Shown: piece by piece, positions 1 through 7,358 of the stretch | How positions within the stretch are numbered: the stretch's first letter is position 1 | Layout of the letters: each line of letters begins with the position of its first letter | Source: Streptomyces sp. NRRL F-5727 | GTDB lineage: Bacteria > Actinomycetota > Actinomycetes > Streptomycetales > Streptomycetaceae | Direction of reading: 5' to 3' | NCBI RefSeq assembly: GCF_000719555.1 | Contig: NZ_JOGX01000011.1 | Span: forward strand, 62,001 to 126,000 | Length of the DNA: 64,000 nt | Notes under the pieces: generated by a model | What the model was told of the DNA's origin: nothing | Databases searched by the model: none | The model's input: the letters and a program-made list of their open reading frames with translations, nothing else | Program-made: the position numbers and the translations under genes

Positions 1-628
1 GCAGCGTGTACGCGACCGCCTTCCGCGCCACCGGGTTCAGCTCCTCCACCGCGGCGATCAGCGCACCCAGCTGCTCCAGCGCGGTGAGGGCGGCGTCGGC
101 ACCCTCCGGGTCGACGCCCTCGTAGAGTTCGAGCCCGACGAAGGAGGCGGCGACCGCCCGGGCCAGTCCGGCGGGGTCGGCGAAGCCGTCCAGCGGGGTG
201 CCGGCGAGCACCCGCCGCAGCACGGTCTCGATCTCCTCGACCCACAGGTCGAGCCCGGCGGCGGTGGCGGGCGCGAGCCGGGGGTGGCTCTGGGCGCCGG
301 CGAGCAGCTGGGCGAGGACGGCGACGTGCCCGGCGTCCCGCTCCTCCTCGTGCATCGCGCGACCGAAGGCGAGCAGCTCGGTGAGGCTGGTGACGGCCCG
401 GAGCCGGTCGCGGTGGCGGGCCACCCGCTGCTCGGCCCCGTGCCGGCAGGCGGCGGCGAGCAGTTCGTCGACGGAGCCGAAGTGGTAGAAGACCAGCGCC
501 TGGTTGACCCCCGCCGCGGCGGCGACGGACCGGGCCGAGGTGCCGGTGATCCCGTGCTCGACGAGCGACCGCAGCGCCCCGTCGAGCAGCTTCTCGCGGG
601 TCTCCCGCCCCTTGGCGTCCTGCGCCAT
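1..628 (-). CDS. TetR/AcrR-family regulator, truncated by the window edge
   Basis: The reading frame begins MAQDAKGRETREKLLDGAL and stays open to base 1, giving 209 codons with the C-terminus outside the window. The N-terminus is a TetR helix-turn-helix: an initial helix, then TSARSVAAAAGVNQALVFYHF, which is the usual recognition-helix signature with a terminal YHF. The ATG at 628 follows a GGAGGGGG ribosome site. Upstream lie two matched palindromes (728-745 and 763-778), so autorepression is the simplest model. The rest of the protein is the variable ligand-binding domain and the ligand cannot be predicted. The target genes may include whatever lies beyond base 1. Family assignment is secure; the function is inferred only. 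Confidence 0.88.
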   Translation of the reverse strand, partial: MAQDAKGRETREKLLDGALRSLVEHGITGTSARSVAAAAGVNQALVFYHFGSVDELLAAACRHGAEQRVARHRDRLRAVTSLTELLAFGRAMHEEERDAGHVAVLAQLLAGAQSHPRLAPATAAGLDLWVEEIETVLRRVLAGTPLDGFADPAGLARAVAASFVGLELYEGVDPEGADAALTALEQLGALIAAVEELNPVARKAVAYTL

Positions 629-727
629 CCCGCCCCCTCCTGGCGTACGCGGCGCGTCGCCGGCCCGGTGGCGCTCCCCCGCGGAGACACCGGCGCCGGC
701 GACGGCCGGAAACGGGAGCCGCCCCGT

Positions 728-745
728 CTTGAGCGATCGCTCAAG
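728..745. promoter_or_regulatory. TetR operator candidate 1 (perfect 18-bp palindrome)
   Basis: CTTGAGCGATCGCTCAAG reads the same on both strands. It lies about 100 bp upstream of the TetR start and shares the half-site TTGAGCG/CGCTCAA with the second palindrome at 763-778. Centre-to-centre spacing is 34 bp. Two matched palindromes directly upstream of a TetR gene are the usual form of an autoregulatory operator. Confidence 0.75.
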
Positions 746-762
746 GAGGACGTTAGCCGATG

Positions 763-778
763 TTGAGCGTCCGCTCAA
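763..778. promoter_or_regulatory. TetR operator candidate 2 (TTGAGCG-N2-CGCTCAA)
   Basis: TTGAGCGTCCGCTCAA has the same half-sites and 2-bp centre as the palindrome at 728-745. The pair probably binds two dimers of the adjacent TetR protein. Confidence 0.72.
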
Positions 779-799
779 AGTCCCCCGGGACACGACGAA

Positions 800-823
800 G
801 CCCCTGGCCGGAGGGCCAGGGGC
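800..823. terminator. Hairpin after the thiamine-binding-protein gene
   Basis: A perfect 10-bp stem, GCCCCTGGCC paired with GGCCAGGGGC around a GGAG loop, sits 16 bp beyond the stop codon at 839. It separates the DUF3817 operon from the TetR promoter. Confidence 0.75.
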
Positions 824-838
824 TGCGGGTGCGGAGGG

Positions 839-1132
839 TCAGCCGGCGAGGTGGCGTTCCACCGTCTCGACCTTGGCGGTGAGGCCGTCGGTGACGCCGG
901 GCCGGATGTCGGCCTTGAGGACGAGGGAGACGCGCGGGGCGCGGGCCTCGACGGCGGCGACGGCCCGCCTCACGACGTCCATGACCTCGTCCCACTCGCC
1001 CTCGACGCTGGTGAACATGGCGTCGGTGCGGTTCGGCAGGCCGGACTCGCGGACCACCCGGACGGCGTCGGCGACGTACTCGCCGACCTCCTCGCCCACG
1101 CCGAGCGGGGTGACCGAGAACGCGACGATCAC
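839..1132 (-). CDS. MTH1187-family thiamine-binding protein
   Basis: A 97-residue protein that starts [20 protein letters not shown] and ends [11 protein letters not shown]. The length, the N-terminal beta strand with the SVTP-G-G pattern, and the central [19 protein letters not shown] segment match the MTH1187/YkoF-like ferredoxin-fold family, whose members bind thiamine or its precursors. The GTG start at 1132 overlaps the stop of the upstream DUF3817 gene by 4 bp (GTGA), so the two are translationally coupled. A catalytic role is not expected; it may be a carrier or sensor. The family call is good, the ligand is taken from the family. Confidence 0.82.
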   Translation of the reverse strand: MIVAFSVTPLGVGEEVGEYVADAVRVVRESGLPNRTDAMFTSVEGEWDEVMDVVRRAVAAVEARAPRVSLVLKADIRPGVTDGLTAKVETVERHLAG

Positions 1133-1482
1133 GCCTTCACCGCCCCCTGGGCGGCCTCGGCGCCGGCGCGGGAGGCGGCGACGGCCGCCTCGGCCTCGGC
1201 CTTCAGCCTGCGGTCGGCGAAGAAGCCGCCGAAGGGCAGGACGGAGAGGACGAAGTAGACGGCCGCGGTGCCGAAGCTCCACTTGGTGCGGTTCCAGGCG
1301 TCCAGCCAGAAGAGCACGTAGAGGACGAAGAGCACGCCGTGGACGGCGCCCATCACCGGCACCGCGTTGAAGTCCGTGGTCCGCTTCAGCACCGAGCAGA
1401 CCAGCAGGAGCAGGAACGAGACGGCCTCGGGCGCGGAGACGAGCCGGAGGCGGTGGAGCGAGGAAGCGGTCTTGAGGTCCAC
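1129..1482 (-). CDS. DUF3817 integral membrane protein
   Basis: A 117-residue protein with three hydrophobic segments: [34 protein letters not shown] and [17 protein letters not shown]. It has the family pattern [16 protein letters not shown] near the N-terminus and the central G-HG-LF block of DUF3817 (YdzA-like) proteins. A charged Ala/Glu-rich tail follows the last helix. GTG at 1482 is preferred because it gives the family length; longer frames add an unlike N-terminus. It is translationally coupled to the thiamine-binding gene, so a role in uptake or sensing of a small molecule is possible but unproven. Confidence 0.82.
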   Translation of the reverse strand: MDLKTASSLHRLRLVSAPEAVSFLLLLVCSVLKRTTDFNAVPVMGAVHGVLFVLYVLFWLDAWNRTKWSFGTAAVYFVLSVLPFGGFFADRRLKAEAEAAVAASRAGAEAAQGAVKA

Positions 1483-1631
1483 GGAGGGGTCACCTTCGTA
1501 TTCGAGCCGGTGATGCGGGCCGGCGGCGGGCTGCCGAACCGATCTTGTGAACGGATGCACAAGGGTGGGCGGGTCCATTGTGCACGCCGACTTTGCTGTC
1601 TCTTTATCCGGGTCCCCGCTACCTTCGACCG

Positions 1632-2270
1632 GTGGCTACGTTCCGACTCCAAGGCAGCAAGGTGCTCGCCGTGACGATGACCGGCGACGCCGTCAAGGCG
1701 AAGAACGGCTCGATGGTCGCCTACGACGGGCAGATGGCGTTCAAGAAGATGAGCGGCGGCGGGGAGGGCCTGCGCGGCATGGTCACCCGTCGGCTGACCG
1801 GCGAACAGATGGAGGTGATGGAGGTCAGGGGCCAGGGGACCTGCTGGTTCGCCGACCGGGCCTCCGAGATCAACCTCGTCCAGCTGCACGGCGACAAGCT
1901 GTGGGTGGAGGCGAGCAACCTGCTCTGCACCGACGCGGGGCTGCGCACCGGCACCACCTTCACCGGGCTGCGCGGCGGCGCGACCGGCAACGGCCTCTTC
2001 ACCACCACGGTGGAGGGCACCGGGCAGGCGGCGATCATGTCCGACGGTCCGGCGACGGTGCTCCGGGTGACTCCGCAGTACCCGCTGTCGGTCGACCCGG
2101 GGGCGTACGTCGCCCACCAGGGCAACCTCCAGCAGCACTTCCAGTCGGGTGTGACCTTCCGCACCCTGATCGGCGAGGGCGGCGGCGAGGCGTTCCAGAT
2201 CCGCTTCGAGGGCGACGGGCTGGTCTATGTGCAGCCGAGCGAGCGCAACACGATCGGAGGGGACGTCTAG
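1632..2270 (+). CDS. AIM24-family protein, first of three tandem paralogues
   Basis: A 212-residue protein starting at GTG 1632 (VATFRLQGSKVLAV). The sequence is mostly short beta strands with repeated glycine turns (GLFTTTVEGTGQAA, VDPGAYVAHQGNL, GEAFQIRFEGDGLVYVQ), which fits the TRAP-like jelly roll of AIM24/DUF124 proteins. No signal peptide or membrane helix is visible. It is the first gene of a three-gene operon in which each protein keeps the VDP-A-V motif and a C-terminal G-G-V-VQ strand. There is no clear ribosome site, and a TACCTT box ends about 6 bp upstream, so the message may be leaderless. The biochemical function of bacterial AIM24 proteins is unknown. Confidence 0.85.
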   Translation: MATFRLQGSKVLAVTMTGDAVKAKNGSMVAYDGQMAFKKMSGGGEGLRGMVTRRLTGEQMEVMEVRGQGTCWFADRASEINLVQLHGDKLWVEASNLLCTDAGLRTGTTFTGLRGGATGNGLFTTTVEGTGQAAIMSDGPATVLRVTPQYPLSVDPGAYVAHQGNLQQHFQSGVTFRTLIGEGGGEAFQIRFEGDGLVYVQPSERNTIGGDV

Positions 2271-2920
2271 TGCCGTTCCGTGAGGTCAACTCGAAGATGG
2301 TCGAGGCGACCGTGATCCCCGGTCAGCGCCTCTTCAGCCAGCGCGGCGCGATGCTCGCGTACCGCGGCGACGTCACGTTCACGCCGAACATGGCGGGCGG
2401 CCAGGGCGGCCTGATGTCGATGATCGGCCGCCGGGTGGCCGGCGAGGCGACGCCGCTGATGACGGTGGAGGGCAGCGGCACGGTGATGTTCGGGCACGGC
2501 GGCCACCACATCCAGGTGATCGCGCTGACCGGCGACACCCTCTACGTGGAGGCCGACCGGCTGCTCGCCTTCGACGGCACCCTGGAGCAGGGCACCATGT
2601 TCATGGGTTCGCAGGGCGGCGTGATGGGCCTGGTCCGTGGCCAGGTGACCGGCCAGGGCCTCTTCACGACGACGCTCAGGGGCCACGGCTCGGTGGCGGT
2701 CATGGCGCACGGCGGGGTGATCGAGCTGCCGATCACGCCGGGCCGTCCGGTCCACGTCGACCCGCAGGCGTACGTGGCGCACCACGGCGACGTCCGCAAC
2801 AAGCTCTCGACCGCGCTGGGCTGGCGGGACATGGTGGGCCGCGGCTCCGGCGAGGCGTTCCAGCTTGAGCTCAGCGGCAGCGGTGCGGTGTACGTCCAGG
2901 CGTCGGAGGAGAAGCTGTGA
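2270..2920 (+). CDS. AIM24-family protein, second paralogue
   Basis: A 216-residue protein beginning at GTG 2270, whose first base is the last base of the preceding stop (TAGTG). A GGAGG ribosome site lies just inside the upstream gene. It shares many blocks with its neighbour: G-GAMLAYRGDVTF, GLFTTTLRGHGSVAVM, VDPQAYVAHHGDV and SGEAFQLELSGSGAVYVQ. These indicate tandem duplication followed by divergence. It is predicted cytosolic and all-beta. The overlaps with both neighbours imply co-translation and probably a common complex of the three paralogues. Confidence 0.87.
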   Translation: MPFREVNSKMVEATVIPGQRLFSQRGAMLAYRGDVTFTPNMAGGQGGLMSMIGRRVAGEATPLMTVEGSGTVMFGHGGHHIQVIALTGDTLYVEADRLLAFDGTLEQGTMFMGSQGGVMGLVRGQVTGQGLFTTTLRGHGSVAVMAHGGVIELPITPGRPVHVDPQAYVAHHGDVRNKLSTALGWRDMVGRGSGEAFQLELSGSGAVYVQASEEKL

Positions 2921-3702
2921 GCACCCCTGTCATCCACGATCCGCACACCCTGCCGTCGGACGACAACGTCAACGCGTACACCTTCTGCGTGGAGCTGAAG
3001 GGCTCCCCCTGGTTCCTGCAGAAGGGGAAGATGATCGCCTACTACGGGCGGATCGAGTTCAACGGGATCGGGCACGGGCGGCTCGACCGGCTGGTGCGGA
3101 CCGCGTTCCACTCGCCGCTGCACGCGAGCGACTGGGTGGTGGCCGAGGGCACCGGGAAGATGCTGCTGGCGGACCGGGCCTTCGACGTGAACTCGTACGA
3201 CCTGGACGAGGGCAACCTGACGATCCGGTCGGGGAACCTGCTGGCCTACCAGCCGACGCTGGCGCTGAAGCAGTCGATCGTGCCGGGCTTCGTGACGCTG
3301 ATCGGCACGGGCAAGTTCGTGGCCGCGTCGAACGGGCCGGTGGTCTTCATGGAGCCGCCGCTGCGGGTGGACCCGCAGGCGCTGGTCGGCTGGGCGGACT
3401 GTCCCTCCCCCTGTCACCATTACGACCACGCCTACCTGACGGGCGTGATGGGCGGTGTACGGGCCCTGACCGGCATCGGCGGCTCCTCGGGCGAGGAGCA
3501 CCAGTTCGAGTTCGTCGGCGCGGGCACGGTGCTGCTGCAGTCGACGGAGCTGTTGATGGCGGAGCGGGAGATCGGCGGGCCGCCGGCCCAGGCCGGGGTG
3601 CCGGGCGGGCACGGGGCGCACGGTTCCGGCCAGGCGGCGCAGGGTGCGGTACCGCGCCTTCCCGGCCAGCTCGGTGACCTGCAGCGGCGCTTCGGGTTGT
3701 GA
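2917..3702 (+). CDS. AIM24-family protein, third and most diverged paralogue
   Basis: A 261-residue protein whose GTG start overlaps the previous stop by 4 bp (GTGA). The core keeps family features (GKMIAYYGRIEFNGIG, LRVDPQALVGW, EEHQFEFVGAGTVLLQ) but adds an N-terminal extension and a Gly/Ala/Pro-rich tail of about 45 residues. A CPSPCHHYDH cluster in the middle, with two Cys and several His, is absent from the other two copies and could bind a metal. The strict overlap arrangement says the three proteins are made in fixed proportion. Confidence 0.85.
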   Translation: MSTPVIHDPHTLPSDDNVNAYTFCVELKGSPWFLQKGKMIAYYGRIEFNGIGHGRLDRLVRTAFHSPLHASDWVVAEGTGKMLLADRAFDVNSYDLDEGNLTIRSGNLLAYQPTLALKQSIVPGFVTLIGTGKFVAASNGPVVFMEPPLRVDPQALVGWADCPSPCHHYDHAYLTGVMGGVRALTGIGGSSGEEHQFEFVGAGTVLLQSTELLMAEREIGGPPAQAGVPGGHGAHGSGQAAQGAVPRLPGQLGDLQRRFGL

Positions 3703-3719
3703 GCGGTACTCTGCGGAGC

Positions 3720-3778
3720 GTGACGCGTCGAACGGCCGCGCGGGGCGTGCGGCCGGCCCGGCGGGTGCCGAGCGTCAC
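3720..3778. terminator. Possible terminator after the AIM24 operon
   Basis: Outer arms GTGACGC (3720-3726) and GCGTCAC (3772-3778) enclose a second stem CGGCCGC/GCGGCCG. The loop is long, so this is a weaker candidate than the others in the window. Confidence 0.4.
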
Positions 3779-3787
3779 CCCGCAGAT

Positions 3788-3818
3788 TTCGTCAAGTATT
3801 CAACTTCTTAGGTAGAAT
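3788..3818 (+). promoter_or_regulatory. Probable leaderless promoter of the marR gene
   Basis: A TAGAAT -10 box at 3813-3818 ends 7 bp before the ATG at 3826, so transcription should start at or next to the start codon. No ribosome site is present. The surrounding AT-rich stretch (TCAAGTATTCAACTTCTTAG) is unusual for this DNA and may also be the MarR operator. The -35 element is uncertain. Confidence 0.6.
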
Positions 3819-3825
3819 CCACTCT

Positions 3826-4302
3826 ATGGACACCGAGACGGCCACTCCCTGGCTCACCGACGCCGAGCAGTGCGCGTGGCGCACCTTCCTCGACGTCCAG
3901 AGAATGCTGACGCACCAGCTGGAGCGGGACCTCCAGCCCTTCGGTCTGACCATGAACGACTACGAGATCCTCGTCAACCTCTCGGAGTCCGCCGAGCGCA
4001 GGCTCCGCATGAGCGACCTCGCCACCGCCACCCTCCAGTCCAAGAGCCGCCTCTCCCACCAGATCACCCGGATGGAGAACGCCGGCCTGGTCGAACGGGT
4101 GAACTGCGAGTCCGACCGGCGCGGCCTGTACGCCGTCCTCACCGACCACGGCATGGAGACCATGCGCAAGGTCGCCCCGCACCACGTGGAGTCGGTCCGC
4201 GACCACTTCATCGACCGGCTCACCCCGGAGGCGCTCGGCGACCTCCACGAGTCGCTGAAGCCGGTCGCCGAGCGGCTCCGCGGCAAGCGCGGCAAGCCGT
4301 GA
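3826..4302 (+). CDS. MarR-family transcriptional regulator
   Basis: A 158-residue protein with the MarR winged-helix layout. The N-terminal helix CAWRTFLDVQRMLTHQLERDL is followed by LTMNDYEILVNLSES, the recognition region RMSDLATATLQSKSRLSHQI, the wing ENAGLVERVNCESDRRGLYAVLT, and a C-terminal dimerisation helix. The D-R-G wing signature is intact. It stands alone between two terminators and is probably autoregulated through the AT-rich promoter region just upstream. No ligand can be inferred from the sequence. Confidence 0.92.
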   Translation: MDTETATPWLTDAEQCAWRTFLDVQRMLTHQLERDLQPFGLTMNDYEILVNLSESAERRLRMSDLATATLQSKSRLSHQITRMENAGLVERVNCESDRRGLYAVLTDHGMETMRKVAPHHVESVRDHFIDRLTPEALGDLHESLKPVAERLRGKRGKP

Positions 4303-4315
4303 CCTGACAGAGATG

Positions 4316-4355
4316 CGGAGAAGGGCCTCCCCGTCCGCGGGGAGGCCCTTCTCCG
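4316..4355. terminator. Bidirectional terminator between marR and meaB
   Basis: A perfect 18-bp stem (4316-4333 with 4338-4355) closes a TCCG tetraloop. It lies between convergent genes and can serve both. Confidence 0.9.
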
Positions 4356-4365
4356 TGTCGGCCGG

Positions 4366-5322
4366 TCAGTTGCCGGTCAGGCTGGCCAGGAGCTCGTCGG
4401 AGGCCGCGTACGGGTCGAGCGCGCCGGTCGCGATCCGCTCGGCCAGCGCGTCGAGCCGCCGGTCGCCGTGCAGGTCGCCGATCCGCTCGCGCAGCGCCGT
4501 GATGGTGATGGTCTCCACCTCGCGGGCCGCGCGCGCCTTCCGGCGCTCCGCCAGGACCCCGTGCTCCTCCATCCAGGCCCGGTGCTTCTCCAGGGCCTCC
4601 ACCAGCTCGTCGACGCCCTCGCCGCGCGCCGCGACCGTCTTCACGATCGGCGGCCGCCAGTCGCCGGGGCCGCGGGCCTCGCCGAGACCGAGCATGTGGT
4701 TGAGCTCGCGGGCGGTGGCGTCGGCACCGTCCCGGTCCGCCTTGTTGACCACGTACACGTCGCCGATCTCCAGGATGCCCGCCTTGGCGGCCTGGATGCC
4801 GTCGCCCATGCCCGGGGCGAGGAGCACCACCGAGGTGTCCGCCTGCCCGGCGATCTCCACCTCGGACTGGCCCACGCCGACGGTCTCCACCAGGATCACG
4901 TCGCAGCCGGCCGCGTCGAGCACCCGGATCGCCTGCGGGGCGGACCAGGCGAGACCGCCCAGGTGCCCGCGGGTGGCCATCGAGCGGATGTAGACGCCGG
5001 GGTCGGAGGCGTGCTCCGACATCCGCACCCGGTCACCGAGCAGCGCGCCGCCGCTGAACGGCGAGGACGGGTCGACGGCGAGCACGCCGACCCGCTTCCC
5101 GGCCTTGCGGTACGCGGTCACCAGCGCCGAGGTCGACGTCGACTTGCCGACGCCGGGCGAGCCGGTCAGGCCCACCACGTAGGCGTTGCCGGTGAGCGGG
5201 GCCAGCGCCGCCATCACCTCGCGCAGCTGCGGGGACGCCCCCTCCACGAGCGAGATCAGCCGGGCCACGGCCCGCGGCCGGCCCTCCCGTGCCTGGGCGA
5301 CCAGAGCGGGGACGTCCACCAT
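4366..5322 (-). CDS. meaB: Methylmalonyl-CoA mutase-associated GTPase MeaB
   Basis: A 318-residue G3E-family GTPase that guards loading and reactivation of B12-dependent methylmalonyl-CoA mutase. The Walker A motif GSPGVGKST is at residues 54-62, followed by the Mg-binding segment VDPSSPFSGGALLGDRVRM, the switch ETVGVGQSE and the guanine-specificity NKAD. Length and motif order match MeaB/ArgK. It starts 30 bp after the stop of the acetyl-CoA acetyltransferase gene, so the two form an operon divergent from the methylmalonyl-CoA epimerase gene. The mutase genes are not in this window. Confidence 0.97.
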   Translation of the reverse strand: MVDVPALVAQAREGRPRAVARLISLVEGASPQLREVMAALAPLTGNAYVVGLTGSPGVGKSTSTSALVTAYRKAGKRVGVLAVDPSSPFSGGALLGDRVRMSEHASDPGVYIRSMATRGHLGGLAWSAPQAIRVLDAAGCDVILVETVGVGQSEVEIAGQADTSVVLLAPGMGDGIQAAKAGILEIGDVYVVNKADRDGADATARELNHMLGLGEARGPGDWRPPIVKTVAARGEGVDELVEALEKHRAWMEEHGVLAERRKARAAREVETITITALRERIGDLHGDRRLDALAERIATGALDPYAASDELLASLTGN

Positions 5323-5352
5323 GCGTGTTTCTCCCTGTGACGTGGTGCTGTC

Positions 5353-6555
5353 TTACTTGCCGGCCACGCGGATGATCAGGGCGTCGCCCTGACCGCCGCC
5401 GCCGCACAGCGCGGCCGCGCCGATGCCGCCGCCGCGCCGCTTCAGCTCCAGCGCGAGGTGGAGCACCACGCGGGCGCCGGACATGCCGATCGGGTGGCCG
5501 AGCGCGATGGCGCCGCCGTTGACGTTCACCTTTTCCGGGGACACGCCGAGGTCCTTCATGGACTGCACGGCGACCGCGGCGAACGCCTCGTTGATCTCGA
5601 TCAGGTCGAGGTCGTCGACGGTCAGGCCGTCCTTCTTCAGGGCGTGCCGGATGGCGTTGGACGGCTGCGACTGGAGCGAGTTGTCCGGGCCGGCCACGTT
5701 GCCGTGGGCGCCGATCTCGGCGATCCACTCCAGGCCCAGCTCCTCCGCCTTGGCCTTGCTCATCACGACCACGGCGGCGGCGCCGTCGGAGATCTGCGAG
5801 GAGGTGCCGGCGGTGATGGTGCCGTCCTTGGCGAAGGCCGGGCGGAGCTTGCCGAGGGACTCGACGGTGGTCTCGGCGCGGACGCCCTCGTCCTTCGAGA
5901 AGATCACCGGGTCGCCCTTGCGCTGCGGGATCTCGACCGGGGTGATCTCGGCCTCGAAGACGCCGTTCTTCTGGGCGGCGGCGGCGCGCTGGTGGGACAG
6001 GGCGGCGATCTCGTCCTGCGCGGCGCGGTCGATGCCGAGGCGGGTGTTGTGCTTCTCGGTGGACTCGCCCATCGCGATGTTCTCGAAGGCGTCGGTCAGA
6101 CCGTCGTACGCCATCGCGTCGAGCATCTCGATCGCGCCGTACTTGTAGCCCTCGCGGGACTTCGGCAGCAGGTGCGGGGCGTTGGTCATCGACTCCTGGC
6201 CGCCGGCGACGATCACGTCGAACTCGCCGGCGCGGATCAGCTGGTCGGCCAGCGCGATGGCGTCCAGACCCGACAGACACACCTTGTTGACGGTGAGGGC
6301 GGGGACGTTCATCGGGATGCCGGCCTTGACGGCGGCCTGGCGGGCGGGGATCTGCCCGGCCCCCGCCTGCAGCACCTGGCCCATGATCACGTACTCCACC
6401 TGGTCGCCGCCGATGCCGGCCCGGTCGAGCGCGGCCTTGATGGCGAAGCCGCCGAGGTCGGCGCCCGAGAAGGACTTGAGCGAGCCGAGCAGGCGCCCCA
6501 TGGGCGTGCGGGCGCCCGCGACGATCACTGAGGTGGTACCGGTCGTTCCAGACAT
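5353..6555 (-). CDS. Acetyl-CoA C-acetyltransferase (biosynthetic thiolase)
   Basis: A 400-residue type II thiolase that condenses two acetyl-CoA to acetoacetyl-CoA or runs the reverse reaction. The nucleophilic Cys93 lies in NKVCLSG, His354 in [15 protein letters not shown], and the second catalytic Cys384 in [11 protein letters not shown]. The NEAFA motif is also present, so all active-site elements are intact. It is upstream of meaB in one operon and divergent from mce. This grouping ties it to acetoacetyl-CoA supply and to propionate or ethylmalonyl-CoA metabolism rather than to fatty-acid degradation as such. Confidence 0.96.
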   Translation of the reverse strand: MSGTTGTTSVIVAGARTPMGRLLGSLKSFSGADLGGFAIKAALDRAGIGGDQVEYVIMGQVLQAGAGQIPARQAAVKAGIPMNVPALTVNKVCLSGLDAIALADQLIRAGEFDVIVAGGQESMTNAPHLLPKSREGYKYGAIEMLDAMAYDGLTDAFENIAMGESTEKHNTRLGIDRAAQDEIAALSHQRAAAAQKNGVFEAEITPVEIPQRKGDPVIFSKDEGVRAETTVESLGKLRPAFAKDGTITAGTSSQISDGAAAVVVMSKAKAEELGLEWIAEIGAHGNVAGPDNSLQSQPSNAIRHALKKDGLTVDDLDLIEINEAFAAVAVQSMKDLGVSPEKVNVNGGAIALGHPIGMSGARVVLHLALELKRRGGGIGAAALCGGGGQGDALIIRVAGK

Positions 6556-6692
6556 GAGGCACGGCCCCTAGGGATGAGGAGTGAACGAGGGTTTACCGCC
6601 AATGTACTGAGCGGTGCGGCGCCGGGTCACCGGCCAGCCGGTGTGACGGCGCGCACGTTGCGTAACCATCCCGCCGGGGGTGCACTGGAGCC

Positions 6693-7145
6693 ATGCTGAC
6701 GCGTATCGACCACATCGGAATCGCCTGCTTCGACCTGGACAAGACCGTCGAGTTCTACCGTGCCACGTACGGCTTCGAGGTCTACCACTCCGAGGTCAAC
6801 GAGGAGCAGGGCGTCCGCGAGGCCATGCTGAGGATCAACGCCACGGACGACGGCGGCGCCTCCTACCTCCAGCTCCTGGAGCCCACCCGCGAGGACTCCG
6901 CGGTGGGCAAGTGGCTGGCCAAGAACGGCGAGGGGGTGCACCACATCGCCTTCGGCACGGCCGATGTCGACGGGGACGCCGAGGCGATCCGCGGCAAGGG
7001 CGTCCGGGTCCTCTACGACGAGCCGCGGACCGGCTCCATGGGCTCCCGGATCACCTTCCTCCACCCCAAGGACTGCCACGGCGTCCTGACCGAACTCGTC
7101 ACCTCGGCACCGGCTTCCGCTGACCACTCCTCAGCGGAGCACTGA
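6693..7145 (+). CDS. mce: Methylmalonyl-CoA epimerase
   Basis: A 150-residue vicinal-oxygen-chelate protein that interconverts the (R) and (S) epimers of methylmalonyl-CoA. The metal ligands expected for the family are visible: His7 in IDHIGIA, Gln60 in YLQLLEP, a His in GVHHIAF (83-84), and Glu134 in VLTELV. The ATG at 6693 has a GGAG ribosome site. It faces the thiolase-meaB operon across a 137-bp intergenic region that must carry both promoters. Its product feeds the mutase that MeaB protects. Confidence 0.96.
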   Translation: MLTRIDHIGIACFDLDKTVEFYRATYGFEVYHSEVNEEQGVREAMLRINATDDGGASYLQLLEPTREDSAVGKWLAKNGEGVHHIAFGTADVDGDAEAIRGKGVRVLYDEPRTGSMGSRITFLHPKDCHGVLTELVTSAPASADHSSAEH

Positions 7146-7171
7146 CCTCCGTATTCCCGGCCCGGTAGAGT
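7142..7171 (+). promoter_or_regulatory. Candidate scy promoter
   Basis: CTGACC at 7142-7147 and TAGAGT at 7166-7171 are separated by 18 bp. This would give a leader of about 180 nt before scy. It overlaps the mce stop codon and the mce terminator hairpin, so its use needs mapping. Confidence 0.4.
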
Positions 7172-7189
7172 GGGCGACTCCGGGCCGGG
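7156..7189 (+). terminator. Hairpin after mce
   Basis: CCCGGCCCGG (7156-7165) pairs perfectly with CCGGGCCGGG (7180-7189) around a 14-nt loop, just beyond the mce stop. Confidence 0.55.
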
Positions 7190-7358
7190 GCCGGTCGGGG
7201 CCGCTTCGCGCGGCGCCGTAGTCGGGATGTCGGGGTCGTCCGATCTGTCACGATTCCCCGGGGGGCCGTTCTGTCCAGCTGAACGGTGCTCGTCGGAAAG
7301 TTGCGACCGGGTTGGGGACTCCCCTGCTCGCAGAGCTCGGGGAAGGATGGACCGCGCA

